In this document: in pieces, positions 1-8,055 of the stretch
How positions within the stretch are numbered: the first letter of the stretch is position 1
Layout: each line of letters starts with the position of its first letter
Assembly: GCA_027490725.1 (NCBI GenBank)
Contig: JAIXXN010000070.1
Coordinates: forward strand, 1 to 48,423
Length of the DNA stretch: 48,423 bases
Direction: 5' to 3'
Origin: Oxalobacteraceae bacterium
GTDB lineage: Bacteria > Pseudomonadota > Gammaproteobacteria > Burkholderiales > Burkholderiaceae_D
Translations under genes and position numbers: made by a program
Notes under the pieces: model-generated
Databases searched by the model: none
What the model was told of the DNA's origin: nothing
Seen by the model: only the letters and a program-made list of their open reading frames with translations

Positions 1-32
1 AACACTTCCCACAGTGGCCATTGTTTGCTCAT
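1..32 (-). CDS. paaB: PaaB, 1,2-phenylacetyl-CoA epoxidase subunit (5' end only)
   Basis: Only the first ten codons lie in the window, reading MSKQWPLWEV, which is the usual N-terminus of PaaB. An AAGGAG ribosome binding site sits just before the ATG and overlaps the paaA stop codon, so the gene follows paaA as the next gene of the phenylacetate operon. PaaB is a small structural subunit of the multicomponent epoxidase. The call rests on ten residues plus position. Confidence 0.8.
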   Translation of the reverse strand, partial: MSKQWPLWEV

Positions 33-42
33 GCTGCTCTCC

Positions 43-1026
43 TTAGATGTTTGGTGTGGCGTGCTTGTCGGCGTGGGCTTGCAGGGCGTCGCGGAACCAC
101 TGGCCCTCTTCCCATGCCGTCACGCGGGTGCGCAGACGCTCGCGGTTGCACGGCCCATTACCTTTCAGGACATTCTGGAATTCGTCCCAGTCGATGCGAC
201 CGAACTCGTAATGCCCCGTTTCGGCATTGAATTTCAGATCGGGATCGGGAATCGTCAGGCCGAGGAACTCGGCCTGCGGCACGGTCTGGTCGACCATGCG
301 CTGACGCAGTTCGTCATTGGAGAACAGCTTGATGCGCCACTTGGCCGACTGGGCGCTGTTGACCGACTCCGCGTCGGACGGCCCGAACATCATCAGCGAA
401 GGCCACCACCAGCGGTTCAGCGCATCCTGTGCCATGGCTTTCTGCTGCGGCGTGCCGCGCGCCAGCGCCAGCATGATGTCGTAGCCCTGCCGCGCATGGA
501 AGGACTCTTCCTTGCATACGCGCACCATGGCGCGCGCATACGGCCCGTAGGAGCAGCGGCACAAGGGAATCTGGTTGATGATGGCGGAACCGTCGACCAG
601 CCAGCCGATGGCGCCCATGTCCGCCCACGACAGCGTGGGGTAATTGAAGATGCTCGAATACTTGGCTTTACCGCTGTGCAGCGCGTCGAGCAGTTCGTCG
701 CGCGACACGCCCAGCGTTTCGGCGGCACTGTACAGATACAGGCCGTGCCCGGCTTCGTCCTGAATTTTGGCCAGCAGGATCGATTTGCGCTTGAGGGTCG
801 GTGCGCGCGTCACCCAGTTCCCTTCCGGCAACTGACCGACGATTTCCGAATGGGCATGCTGGGAAATCTGGCGGATCAGGGTTTTGCGATAGGCATCCGG
901 CATCCAGTCCTTGGCCTCGATCTTGACGCCATCGTCGATGCGGGCCTGGAAGGCGCGTTCGTCATCGGCCATAGCGTCCGCCGTGCGGACGGCGCTCAGG
1001 CCGGTCTCCACCATTTGTGCGTACAT
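43..1026 (-). CDS. paaA: PaaA, ring-1,2-phenylacetyl-CoA epoxidase catalytic subunit
   Basis: This 327-residue protein is the ferritin-like di-iron subunit of the enzyme that epoxidises the ring of phenylacetyl-CoA, the committing step of aerobic phenylacetate breakdown. The sequence shows the expected metal-site motifs: E91-A-G-H94 and E173-E-S-F-H177, with flanking stretches typical of PaaA. Length fits the family (about 310-330). The start at 1026 has a clear AGGAGA site six bases upstream. It is the first gene of the paa operon, with paaB directly behind it, and is divergent from paaX. Confidence in the family is high. Confidence 0.96.
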   Translation of the reverse strand: MYAQMVETGLSAVRTADAMADDERAFQARIDDGVKIEAKDWMPDAYRKTLIRQISQHAHSEIVGQLPEGNWVTRAPTLKRKSILLAKIQDEAGHGLYLYSAAETLGVSRDELLDALHSGKAKYSSIFNYPTLSWADMGAIGWLVDGSAIINQIPLCRCSYGPYARAMVRVCKEESFHARQGYDIMLALARGTPQQKAMAQDALNRWWWPSLMMFGPSDAESVNSAQSAKWRIKLFSNDELRQRMVDQTVPQAEFLGLTIPDPDLKFNAETGHYEFGRIDWDEFQNVLKGNGPCNRERLRTRVTAWEEGQWFRDALQAHADKHATPNI

Positions 1027-1039
1027 CGCTGTCTCCTCG

Positions 1040-1107
1040 TCGCTATTGTTAGCGTTATGGCGTCATAATACGATACAAATTTTTAGATGACTACGATTTT
1101 TTTGACT
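1040..1107 (-). promoter_or_regulatory. Candidate paaA promoter
   Basis: On the minus strand TATTAT (1065-1070) lies 17 bases after TAGTCA (1088-1093), five and four matches to the sigma-70 consensus. The segment is much more AT-rich than its surroundings. This is a motif-level prediction. Confidence 0.4.
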
Positions 1108-1145
1108 CAGATCATTTTCATGTATCCTATCGGCAAGCTTGCCGA
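1102..1145 (+). promoter_or_regulatory. Candidate paaX promoter with perfect 16-bp palindrome at the start point
   Basis: TTGACT (1102-1107) is followed by TATCCT (1123-1128), with a short 15-base spacer. Immediately downstream, 1130-1145 reads TCGGCAAGCTTGCCGA, a perfect palindrome with no loop. It would cover the transcription start, a repressor-like position, and lies between paaA and paaX. PaaX binding to it is inference. Confidence 0.4.
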
Positions 1146-1232
1146 ATCAATGCTGCGCCGGGCCACTCAGGCGCCGGGCACAGTACACTGCTGCTTTTCC
1201 GCCCCACCACACTCTGTATAGACTGAATCGCC

Positions 1233-2162
1233 ATGGACTGCAAAGACTGGATTGCCGACTTTCTCGCCAGCGAGCCACCGCGCTCGAAATCGCTGGTCGT
1301 CACCATCTTCGGCGACAGCATCGTGCCGCATGGCGGCATGGTCTGGCTGGGCAGCCTGATCGAATTGCTGGCGCCATTCGGCGTCAACGACCGGCTGCTG
1401 CGTACTTCGGTGTTCCGGCTGGCACAGGAAGGCTGGCTAGGCGCGCAGCGCGATGGCCGGCGCAGCTCGTATGCGATTACCGCCCCCGCCATGCAGCGCT
1501 TTGCCCACGCCTACCGGCGCATCTACGCGCCGCTCACCCATCGCTGGGATGGTAGCTGGACGCTGGTGATTAATGGTGACGGCGCCCTGAATGCGGCCGA
1601 GCGCAGCGCCGTGCGCAAGGAATTGCTGTGGGAAGGTTATGGCGTGATCGCACCCGGCATCATGGGCCATCCGGCTGCCGATGCGGCGGTGCTGGACGAA
1701 TTGCTGCAACGGCTAGGCGTAGCGGGCAAGCTGTTTGTCCTGCAGGGTAAGGCGCTGCGACAGGTTTGCGGCCGTCCGCTGACCGATCTGCTGGCCGGTG
1801 GCTGGGATCTGAGCGAAGTGGCGGATGGCTACCGCCACTTCCTGACGCGCTTCGCACCACTGGCCGCCATGCTGACAGCAGAGCAAAACGGCGCAACAGA
1901 TGTCACTCCGGAGCAGGCCTTCGTGATCCGCACGCTGGTGATTCACGCTTACCGGCGCGTGCAACTGCACGACCCGCAACTGCCGCTGGAACTGCTGCCA
2001 GCACCATGGCCCGGCAGTCAGGCCTACCAACTGGCGCGCGACATCTATCTGGCCGTGCAGGCGAGCGCCGAACAGCACATCGACGCCGCGCTGCAGAAAG
2101 AAGATGCCGCCGCCCCCGCCGTAGCAGCCGCGTATTACGAACGCTTCGGCGGGCTGGCCTGA
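1233..2162 (+). CDS. paaX: PaaX-family transcriptional repressor of phenylacetate degradation
   Basis: The 309-residue protein matches PaaX over its length. Residues 18-85 form the N-terminal winged helix-turn-helix with the conserved run SLVVTIFGDSIVPHGG and the following segment RLLRTSVFRLAQEGWL. The rest is the PaaX C-terminal regulatory region, which in known family members senses phenylacetyl-CoA. It is transcribed away from paaA, the usual regulator position. The ATG at 1233 has no strong ribosome site, but the protein start fits the family. It ends 13 bases before the convergent TRAP gene. Confidence 0.93.
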   Translation: MDCKDWIADFLASEPPRSKSLVVTIFGDSIVPHGGMVWLGSLIELLAPFGVNDRLLRTSVFRLAQEGWLGAQRDGRRSSYAITAPAMQRFAHAYRRIYAPLTHRWDGSWTLVINGDGALNAAERSAVRKELLWEGYGVIAPGIMGHPAADAAVLDELLQRLGVAGKLFVLQGKALRQVCGRPLTDLLAGGWDLSEVADGYRHFLTRFAPLAAMLTAEQNGATDVTPEQAFVIRTLVIHAYRRVQLHDPQLPLELLPAPWPGSQAYQLARDIYLAVQASAEQHIDAALQKEDAAAPAVAAAYYERFGGLA

Positions 2163-2175
2163 GGCTGCCCCCTGA

Positions 2176-3276
2176 CTACTTGCCGCGGCCAGCCCGGATC
2201 AGATAGTCCTGCATGGTGAACTCCGCCACCGAGGCCCACTGGTTCTGGTCATTCCTGAAGCGCTTCCACGGTTCGTAGATTTTACGGAAGGCCGGATTGC
2301 GCGCCGCTTCCTCCTCCATCACTGCCGTCGCGTGTTTATAGGACGCATCCATGATCTCTTTCGAGAAGGTGTGCAGCTTGGCGCCGTTCTTCATCAGACG
2401 CGCCAGCGCGGCCGGATTGCGCGCATCATATTCGGCCTGCATTGCCACATGGCACTCGAAGCTGGCCGCTTCGATGGCGGCCTGATAGGCGCGTGGCAGT
2501 TTTTCCCACTCCTTGATATTGATGTACAGGGACAGTTGCGGCCCCGCTTCCCACCAGCCCGGTGCATAGTAGTGGGGCGCCACTTTCACCAGTCCCAGCT
2601 TCTCGTCGTCGTAGGGGCCGACCCACTCGGCCGCATCGATGGTACCTTTTTCCAGTGCTGCATACACATCGCCACCGGGGATCTGCTGCGGCACCACGCC
2701 CATGCGCTCCATGGTGCGCCCCGCAAACCCGGCAATACGGAATTTCAGCCCCTTCAGATCGGCCAGGGTCTTGATTTCCTTGCGGAACCAGCCGCCCATC
2801 TGGGTACCAGTATTGCCGGCCATCAGACTGATCAGGCCATGCCCCTTGAAGAAGTCGCGCAATAACTCGCGCCCGCCACCCTGATCGATCCACGCCGTCT
2901 GCTGGCGCGAGGTCAAGCCGAACGGCACCGCGCAATCGAAGGCAAACGTCGGATCTTTGCCGAAGTAATAGTAGGAGGCGGTATGGCCGATTTCCACCGT
3001 GCCCGCCTGCACCGCATCCATCACCTGCAAACCGGGCACGATTTCACCGGCGGCGAACTGGCGAATCACGAACTTGCCACCAGTCAGCTCCGCAACCCGC
3101 TTGGTAAACCGCTCACCCGAGCCGAAAATGGTGTCCAGTGTTTTCGGGAAACTCGACGCCAGCCGCCAGCTGATGGCCGGGCCGCCTTGCGCCAGCGCCG
3201 GGGCCGACAGCGTGGCGGCCGTACCGGCAACACCAGCGGCCAGCGTGCCGCGTTTGAGGAAGGAACGACGTTGCAT
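2176..3276 (-). CDS. TRAP transporter solute-binding protein (DctP family), orphan
   Basis: A 366-residue periplasmic binding protein of the DctP/TakP family. The N-terminus MQRRSFLKRG has the twin-arginine motif RRSFLK followed by a hydrophobic segment and an APALAQ cleavage region, so export by Tat is likely. Motifs such as LKGLKFRI and the segment PQQIPGGDVYAALEKGTIDAAEWVGPYDD are typical of TRAP proteins that bind 2-oxo acids or similar carboxylates. The start at 3276 is chosen because AGGAGA precedes it and the Tat signal begins there. No DctQ or DctM membrane subunits are in the window. The ligand is unknown. Confidence 0.9.
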   Translation of the reverse strand: MQRRSFLKRGTLAAGVAGTAATLSAPALAQGGPAISWRLASSFPKTLDTIFGSGERFTKRVAELTGGKFVIRQFAAGEIVPGLQVMDAVQAGTVEIGHTASYYYFGKDPTFAFDCAVPFGLTSRQQTAWIDQGGGRELLRDFFKGHGLISLMAGNTGTQMGGWFRKEIKTLADLKGLKFRIAGFAGRTMERMGVVPQQIPGGDVYAALEKGTIDAAEWVGPYDDEKLGLVKVAPHYYAPGWWEAGPQLSLYINIKEWEKLPRAYQAAIEAASFECHVAMQAEYDARNPAALARLMKNGAKLHTFSKEIMDASYKHATAVMEEEAARNPAFRKIYEPWKRFRNDQNQWASVAEFTMQDYLIRAGRGK

Positions 3277-3431
3277 GCAGTTCTCCTGAGGGGGTAAAAG
3301 GTTGCCCAGTGTAGAACCAGTTAGGGGGGCTGGCAATCGCAGAAACGGCACTGCCGCGCTGCAACCCTGTATCATGTCGGCACTGCGCCACAAGTGCACC
3401 CAATACAACACAGAATTTACGGGATTCCGCC

Positions 3432-4562
3432 ATGTCTATCAAAATCAGCCACCAGTTTGACGCCGGTGCCATTGAAGTGATCCGCGCCGACGATCCGGCC
3501 GCCATCGACCTGAATATCCGCAAGGACTCGCACGCCGATATCACCCAGTGGTTCTACTTCCGCGTGCAGGGCGCACAAGCCACGCCGCTGACCATGAACT
3601 TCCTCAACGCCGGCAGCGCCGCCTATCCGGATGGCTGGAAAGACTATCAGGCCGTCGCCAGCTACGACCGCGAAAGCTGGTTCCGCGTACCAACCCGCTA
3701 CGATGGCAGCGTGATGACCGTCGAGCACACCCCGGAATACGACAGCGTCTACTACGCCTACTTCGAACCGTACTCGTGGGAACGCCATCTGGCCCTGCTG
3801 GACAATGCCCAGCTGTCGCCGCTGGTGAAACTGGTCGATCTGGGCAGCACCATCGACGGCCACGATCTGAACATGCTGGTAATTGGCAACCCGGAAGCGG
3901 AACAGAAGGTATGGGTCATCGCCCGTCAGCATCCCGGCGAAACCATGGCTGAGTGGTTCGTCGAAGGCATGGTCGAAGCGCTGCTCGATCCGGCCCATCC
4001 GTTTGGCCGCCAGTGCCTGAAAGAAGCCGTGTTCTACGTGGTACCGAACATGAATCCGGATGGTTCGGTACGCGGCAATCTGCGCACCAACGCCGCCGGT
4101 GCCAACCTCAACCGCGAATGGCTGAACCCGAGCATGGAACGCAGCCCGGAAGTCTTCCTGGTGAAAAACAAGATGCTGGAAATCGGTTGCGACCTGTGTC
4201 TCGATGTACACGGCGACGAAGGTCTGCCGTATGTGTTCGTAGCCGGTAGCGAATCGTTACCAACCTTCACGCCCGATCAGGCCGAAGCGCAGCAATACTT
4301 CATCGACAATTTCCTGATCGCCAGCCCTGACTTCCAGGACGAGTACGGCTACGGCGAAACGCCGTACACTGCGGACACGCTGACCATGGGTTCGCCGCAC
4401 ATCACCCACGCCTTCGGCTGCCTGTCGCTGACGCTGGAAATGCCGTTCAAGGATAACGCTAACGATCCGGATCCGGAAACCGGCTGGAACGGCGCCCGTA
4501 GCGCCGAACTGGGCAAAGCCGTACTGCAGCCGATTCTGCAGTCGCTGCTGGCACAGCAGTAA
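3432..4562 (+). CDS. M14-family cytosolic carboxypeptidase-like zinc peptidase
   Basis: A 376-residue protein with no signal peptide. It has an N-terminal beta-rich domain (about 1-125) as in the cytosolic carboxypeptidase (CCP/Nna1) group, then a zinc carboxypeptidase domain. Zinc ligands are H167 and E170 in HPGE and H260 in DVHGDEG. E336 in LEMPF is the likely catalytic glutamate. NPDG (208-211) and NLNREW (225-230) are also conserved. Eukaryotic relatives remove C-terminal glutamates from proteins, but bacterial substrates are not known. It is divergent from the TRAP gene and convergent with pmbA. Confidence 0.9.
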   Translation: MSIKISHQFDAGAIEVIRADDPAAIDLNIRKDSHADITQWFYFRVQGAQATPLTMNFLNAGSAAYPDGWKDYQAVASYDRESWFRVPTRYDGSVMTVEHTPEYDSVYYAYFEPYSWERHLALLDNAQLSPLVKLVDLGSTIDGHDLNMLVIGNPEAEQKVWVIARQHPGETMAEWFVEGMVEALLDPAHPFGRQCLKEAVFYVVPNMNPDGSVRGNLRTNAAGANLNREWLNPSMERSPEVFLVKNKMLEIGCDLCLDVHGDEGLPYVFVAGSESLPTFTPDQAEAQQYFIDNFLIASPDFQDEYGYGETPYTADTLTMGSPHITHAFGCLSLTLEMPFKDNANDPDPETGWNGARSAELGKAVLQPILQSLLAQQ

Positions 4563-4572
4563 TCGGCATCAC

Positions 4573-4626
4573 GGCCCTGCGCAGTTGGCAGGGCCTGAGC
4601 AGCAGAGCGGCCTTGCGCCGCCTGCT
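4573..4626. terminator. Hairpin pair between convergent genes
   Basis: Two hairpins fill the gap between the peptidase and pmbA stops. The first is an 8-bp perfect stem GGCCCTGC/GCAGGGCC with a 7-base loop (4573-4595). The second pairs AGCAG-GCGG with CCGCCTGCT around a bulged A (4601-4626). Neither has a good U-tract, so termination in either direction is only a possibility. Confidence 0.35.
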
Positions 4627-4637
4627 TGCTTTGCGGC

Positions 4638-5990
4638 TTAACCGCCCGCCACCACCATATTCTCGATCAGGATAGAGCCGGTCTGTTTGGTGCCACGCAC
4701 CAGCACGTCGGCGCCCACGGCAACGATCTGTGCCAGCATGTCTTTCATGTTGCCGGCAATGGTGATCTCTTCCACCGGATACTGGATCACGCCATTCTCG
4801 ACCCAGAAACCGGACGCGCCGCGCGAATAATCGCCCGTCACGTAATTGGTGCCCTGTCCCATCAACTCCGTGACCAGCAAGCCGGTGCCCATCTTGCGCA
4901 GCATGGCGGCGAAGTCGTCGCCCGACTCGGTCAGCGAGGAAGTTAGCGACAGATTGTGCGAGCCACCGGCATTACCGGTAGTCTGCATGCCCAGCTTGCG
5001 TGCCGAGTAGGTCGACAGGAAATAGCCCTGCACTACGCCATCGCGCACCACATCGCGCTTATGGGTGCGGACCCCCTCTTCATCGAACGGTGCCGACCCG
5101 ACGCCGCCGATCACATGGGGATCTTCGGTAATCTGTATGTGTTTCGGCAGTACCTGCTTGCCCAGCGAGTCGAGCAGGAAGGTCGATTTACGGTACAGCG
5201 CGCCACCCGAAGTAGCTTGGACGAAGGCGCCCAGCAAACCTGCTGCCAGCGGTGCTTCGAACAGCACCGGGCAAGTGCGGGTATCGATGGTGCGCGCGTT
5301 CAGACGCGCCAGCGCGCGCTCGGCCGCATAGCGACCGATGGCTTCCGGCGACGACATCAGGCGTGCATCGCGCACCGAGGAATACCAGTCATCGCGCTGC
5401 ATCTTGGCGCCCTTGCCGGCAATCGGTGCCACCGACAGGGTGTGGCGCGAATACGGATAGCCACCGATGAAACCGCGCGAATTGGCGGCCACGAAATGCG
5501 ACTGCTGCACATGCACGCCAGCGCCTTCGCTATTGGTGACGCGCGGATCGACAGCAAACGCGGCCGCTTCGGCGCGCTGCGCCAGTGCGACCGCCTCGGC
5601 GGTACTAATATCCCAGGGATAGAACAGTTGCAGATCGCGTGGCTGCATTTCCAGCTGGTCGGCATCGGCCAGACCGGCGCAATCGTCGTCGGCCGTGAAG
5701 CGGGCGATGTTGTAAGCGGCCTCCACCGTGGCTTTGAGTGCCGCCGGCGAAAAGTCCGAGGTACTGGCATTGCCGCGCCGCTGGCCGATGAACACCGTCA
5801 CGCCCATGCCCTTGTCTTTATTCTGCTCGATGGTCTCGATCGTGCTCTTGCGCACCGAGACCGACAAACCGCTGCCTTCGCTGATTTCAACGGCACAATC
5901 GGTGCCGCCTTGCTGCTTGGCATAGGCCAGCACATCGCGTGCAAGCTGTTTCAACTGGTCCTGAGTATGGCTAAAATGGGTATCGCTCAT
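4638..5990 (-). CDS. pmbA: PmbA/TldE, metalloprotease subunit of the TldD-TldE complex
   Basis: A 450-residue protein, the same length as Escherichia coli PmbA (TldE). With TldD it forms a peptidase that processes modified peptides such as microcin B17 and degrades unfolded peptides; TldE itself is the non-catalytic partner. Family segments visible include SVRKSTIETIEQNKDKGMGVTV-like start, NSEGAGVH, and the C-terminal GDYSRGASGFWVENG and EITIAGN. The internal ATG at 5990 is chosen over an upstream in-frame start because it gives the family N-terminus MSDTHFSH. It is divergent from darP, an arrangement common in Betaproteobacteria. No tldD is in the window. Confidence 0.94.
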   Translation of the reverse strand: MSDTHFSHTQDQLKQLARDVLAYAKQQGGTDCAVEISEGSGLSVSVRKSTIETIEQNKDKGMGVTVFIGQRRGNASTSDFSPAALKATVEAAYNIARFTADDDCAGLADADQLEMQPRDLQLFYPWDISTAEAVALAQRAEAAAFAVDPRVTNSEGAGVHVQQSHFVAANSRGFIGGYPYSRHTLSVAPIAGKGAKMQRDDWYSSVRDARLMSSPEAIGRYAAERALARLNARTIDTRTCPVLFEAPLAAGLLGAFVQATSGGALYRKSTFLLDSLGKQVLPKHIQITEDPHVIGGVGSAPFDEEGVRTHKRDVVRDGVVQGYFLSTYSARKLGMQTTGNAGGSHNLSLTSSLTESGDDFAAMLRKMGTGLLVTELMGQGTNYVTGDYSRGASGFWVENGVIQYPVEEITIAGNMKDMLAQIVAVGADVLVRGTKQTGSILIENMVVAGG

Positions 5991-6008
5991 GGGCTGTAAT
6001 CTTCGGGT

Positions 6009-6050
6009 GACTGCTAAAACAGGTATCATAGCAGTCGTTTACAGTTTACA
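6009..6050. promoter_or_regulatory. Dyad and tandem 7-mer in the pmbA/darP divergent region
   Basis: GACTGCTA (6009-6016) and TAGCAGTC (6029-6036) form a perfect 8-bp inverted repeat with a 12-base spacer that contains TATCAT-like sequences for both strands. It is followed by a tandem GTTTACA-GTTTACA (6037-6050). Position between divergent genes suggests a shared operator or promoter; no regulator can be named. Confidence 0.35.
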
Positions 6051-6084
6051 GGTGCGGCCACGCGCCGAACCGAAAGTTAATAAT

Positions 6085-6684
6085 ATGGTAAATCCAAACC
6101 GTGGAGCCGTCGGCTTCAGCTCGAAAGAATTCGAGCAAGAGTACGAACGTCCTTCCAAATCCGAGCTCAAACGTCAGGTCAACGCCCTGCAGGAACTGGG
6201 TGAAGCCCTGGTCGCCGAACCCCGTGACCGCGTGAAACGTGTGCCGATGCCCGAGGATGTGCGTGACGCCATCCTCGAGTGCCAGAGCATCACCAATCAC
6301 GAGGGTCGCCGGCGCCAGATGCAGTTTGTTGGCAAAAAGATGCGTACTCTGGACGAAGAAGAAGTCGCCGCCATCCAGCGCTGTATCGACGGCTGGAAAG
6401 GTGCCTCGAAAGCCGATACGGCCGCCATGCATGCGCTGGAGCGCCGCCGCGACAAGCTGCTGGCCGACGATAACGCCCTGACCACCCTGCTGGCCGAAAA
6501 CCCGGAACTCGATGTGCAGCACCTGCGCACCCTGATCCGCAATGCCCGCAAAGAGCAGGCCGAGAACAAGCCACCGAAGGCTTATCGCGAAATCTTCCAG
6601 ATCCTCAAACAGATCGAAGCCGCCAAGAAAAAGGCCAACGCCAGCGACGACGAGACGGATGAAGACGAAGGCGATGACGCTTAA
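6085..6684 (+). CDS. darP: DarP (YjgA, DUF615), 50S ribosome assembly factor
   Basis: A 199-residue, highly charged, mostly helical protein of the DUF615 family. The E. coli member binds late 50S precursors and helps maturation around the peptidyl transferase centre. Conserved parts here are SKSELKRQVNALQELGEAL, the RRRQMQFVGKKMR segment and RRDKLLADD. The C-terminus is acidic (ASDDETDEDEGDD), likely disordered. The start at 6085 gives the family N-terminus; upstream in-frame codons would add residues not seen in the family. It overlaps the mog start by 11 bases, so translation is probably coupled. Confidence 0.92.
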   Translation: MVNPNRGAVGFSSKEFEQEYERPSKSELKRQVNALQELGEALVAEPRDRVKRVPMPEDVRDAILECQSITNHEGRRRQMQFVGKKMRTLDEEEVAAIQRCIDGWKGASKADTAAMHALERRRDKLLADDNALTTLLAENPELDVQHLRTLIRNARKEQAENKPPKAYREIFQILKQIEAAKKKANASDDETDEDEGDDA

Positions 6685-7300
6685 TACCGGCGACACTGCG
6701 CTGCTGGTCGGGCTGGTATCGGTGTCCGACCGCGCCAGCGGTGGCGTGTATCAGGACTTGGGCATCCCGGCCCTGCAGGACTGGCTGGCGCGCACCCTGA
6801 GCACGCCGTTCCGGGTCGAAACGCGCCTGATCGCCGACGAGCGGGCGCAGATCGAGGCGACGCTGACGGAGCTGGTCGATGTGCAGCGCTGCCATCTGGT
6901 ACTGACCACTGGCGGCACCGGACCGGCGCGGCGTGACGTCACGCCGGAAGCTACGCTGGCGGTCGCCACCAAGGAGATGCCCGGTTTCGGCGAGCAGATG
7001 CGGCAAATCAGCCTGCATTTCGTGCCGACCGCGATTCTGTCGCGCCAGACTGCGGTGATCCGCGAAACTGCCGACCATGCGGCGCTGATCCTCAATCTGC
7101 CGGGCCAGCCGAAAGCCATCGCCGAAACGCTGGGCGGGCTGAAAGACGCCAACGGCGCTACGCTGGTGGGCGGGATTTTCGCCGCCATCCCGTATTGCAT
7201 CGATCTGATCGGCGGCCCGTATATCGAAACTGATCCGGCCCAGTGCCAGGCCTTCCGGCCCAAATCGGCACTGCGCGCTACGACCCAAGGAAATTCATGA
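6674..7300 (+). CDS. mog: Molybdopterin adenylyltransferase (MogA)
   Basis: A 208-residue MogA-type protein, close to the E. coli length of 195. It adenylylates molybdopterin before molybdenum insertion. The diagnostic MoCF motif TTGGTGPARRDVTPEA is at residues 78-93, and the N-terminal VSVSDRASGGVYQD is typical. The start at 6674 lies inside the end of darP with GAAGG upstream. The stop overlaps the next ATG as ATGA, so darP, mog and the esterase read as a coupled unit. Confidence 0.94.
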   Translation: MTLNTGDTALLVGLVSVSDRASGGVYQDLGIPALQDWLARTLSTPFRVETRLIADERAQIEATLTELVDVQRCHLVLTTGGTGPARRDVTPEATLAVATKEMPGFGEQMRQISLHFVPTAILSRQTAVIRETADHAALILNLPGQPKAIAETLGGLKDANGATLVGGIFAAIPYCIDLIGGPYIETDPAQCQAFRPKSALRATTQGNS

Positions 7301-7968
7301 GCACTCTGCTGCAAACCATCGAAAAAGACAGTGGCGCCAATCCGACCGTCTCCATCATCTGGATGCACGGTCTGGGCGCCGACGCCAACGACTTCGTGCC
7401 AATGCTGCACGAACTCGATCTGCGCGGCCTGCCGGCGATCCGCTTCATCTTCCCGAACGCCGACACCATGCCGGTCACCATCAACGGCGGCTATGTGATG
7501 CGGGCCTGGTACGACATCGTCGCCACCGATCTGGGACGTCAGGAAGACGAAGCCGGTCTGCGTGCCTCGCAAGCCAAAGTGGAAGCCCTGATCGCCCGCG
7601 AAAAAGCCCGCGGCATCCCGGCCAGCCGCATCATTCTGGCCGGCTTCTCGCAAGGCTGCGCAATGACCCTGCAAACCGGCTTGCGCCAGCCGGAAAAACT
7701 GGCTGGCCTGATGTGCCTGTCCGGCTACGTACCGATTGCCGACAAGGCCGCCGCCGAACATACAACGCAAAGTCTGGAAACCCCGATTTTCATGGTGCAC
7801 GGCCGCATGGACCCGGTGATTCCGGTGGCCCGCGCCGAACAGTCGCGTGACCTGCTCAAACAGCTGGGCTACAGCGTTGAATGGCACGACTACGCCATGC
7901 AGCACTCGCTGTGCCAGGAAGAAGTCGTCCACATCAGCGCGTGGCTGAAACGCGTGCTGGTCGGCTAA
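7297..7968 (+). CDS. Alpha/beta-hydrolase carboxylesterase (APT1/EstB-like)
   Basis: A 223-residue cytoplasmic alpha/beta hydrolase of the phospholipase/carboxylesterase family (PF02230). Catalytic residues are S118 in GFSQG, D172 in HGRMDPVIP and H203 in MQHSLCQEE. The oxyanion-loop WMHGLGADANDF is at 22-33. Members hydrolyse short acyl esters and sometimes thioesters; the physiological substrate is not known. The start uses AAGGAAATTC directly before ATG, and the ATGA overlap with mog supports it. A strong terminator follows 20 bases after the stop. Confidence 0.92.
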   Translation: MSTLLQTIEKDSGANPTVSIIWMHGLGADANDFVPMLHELDLRGLPAIRFIFPNADTMPVTINGGYVMRAWYDIVATDLGRQEDEAGLRASQAKVEALIAREKARGIPASRIILAGFSQGCAMTLQTGLRQPEKLAGLMCLSGYVPIADKAAAEHTTQSLETPIFMVHGRMDPVIPVARAEQSRDLLKQLGYSVEWHDYAMQHSLCQEEVVHISAWLKRVLVG

Positions 7969-7987
7969 GCCAGCCACAACAAATAAT

Positions 7988-8035
7988 CAGGGACGTAACG
8001 ATATTTTTTTAATATCGTTACGTCCCTGTTTTTTT
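7988..8035 (+). terminator. Strong intrinsic terminator of the darP-mog-esterase unit
   Basis: An 18-bp perfect stem (7988-8005 with 8011-8028) closes on a loop of five T and is followed by seven T (8029-8035). On the opposite strand the stem is followed by ATTATTT, so it may also stop the minus-strand gene ending at 8056. Confidence 0.93.
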
Positions 8036-8055
8036 GGCAATGTCCGGTGACCGTT

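Noticed and set aside
25..1068. A 347-codon plus-strand frame opposite paaA
   Set aside because: paaA is certain by motif, ribosome site and operon order.
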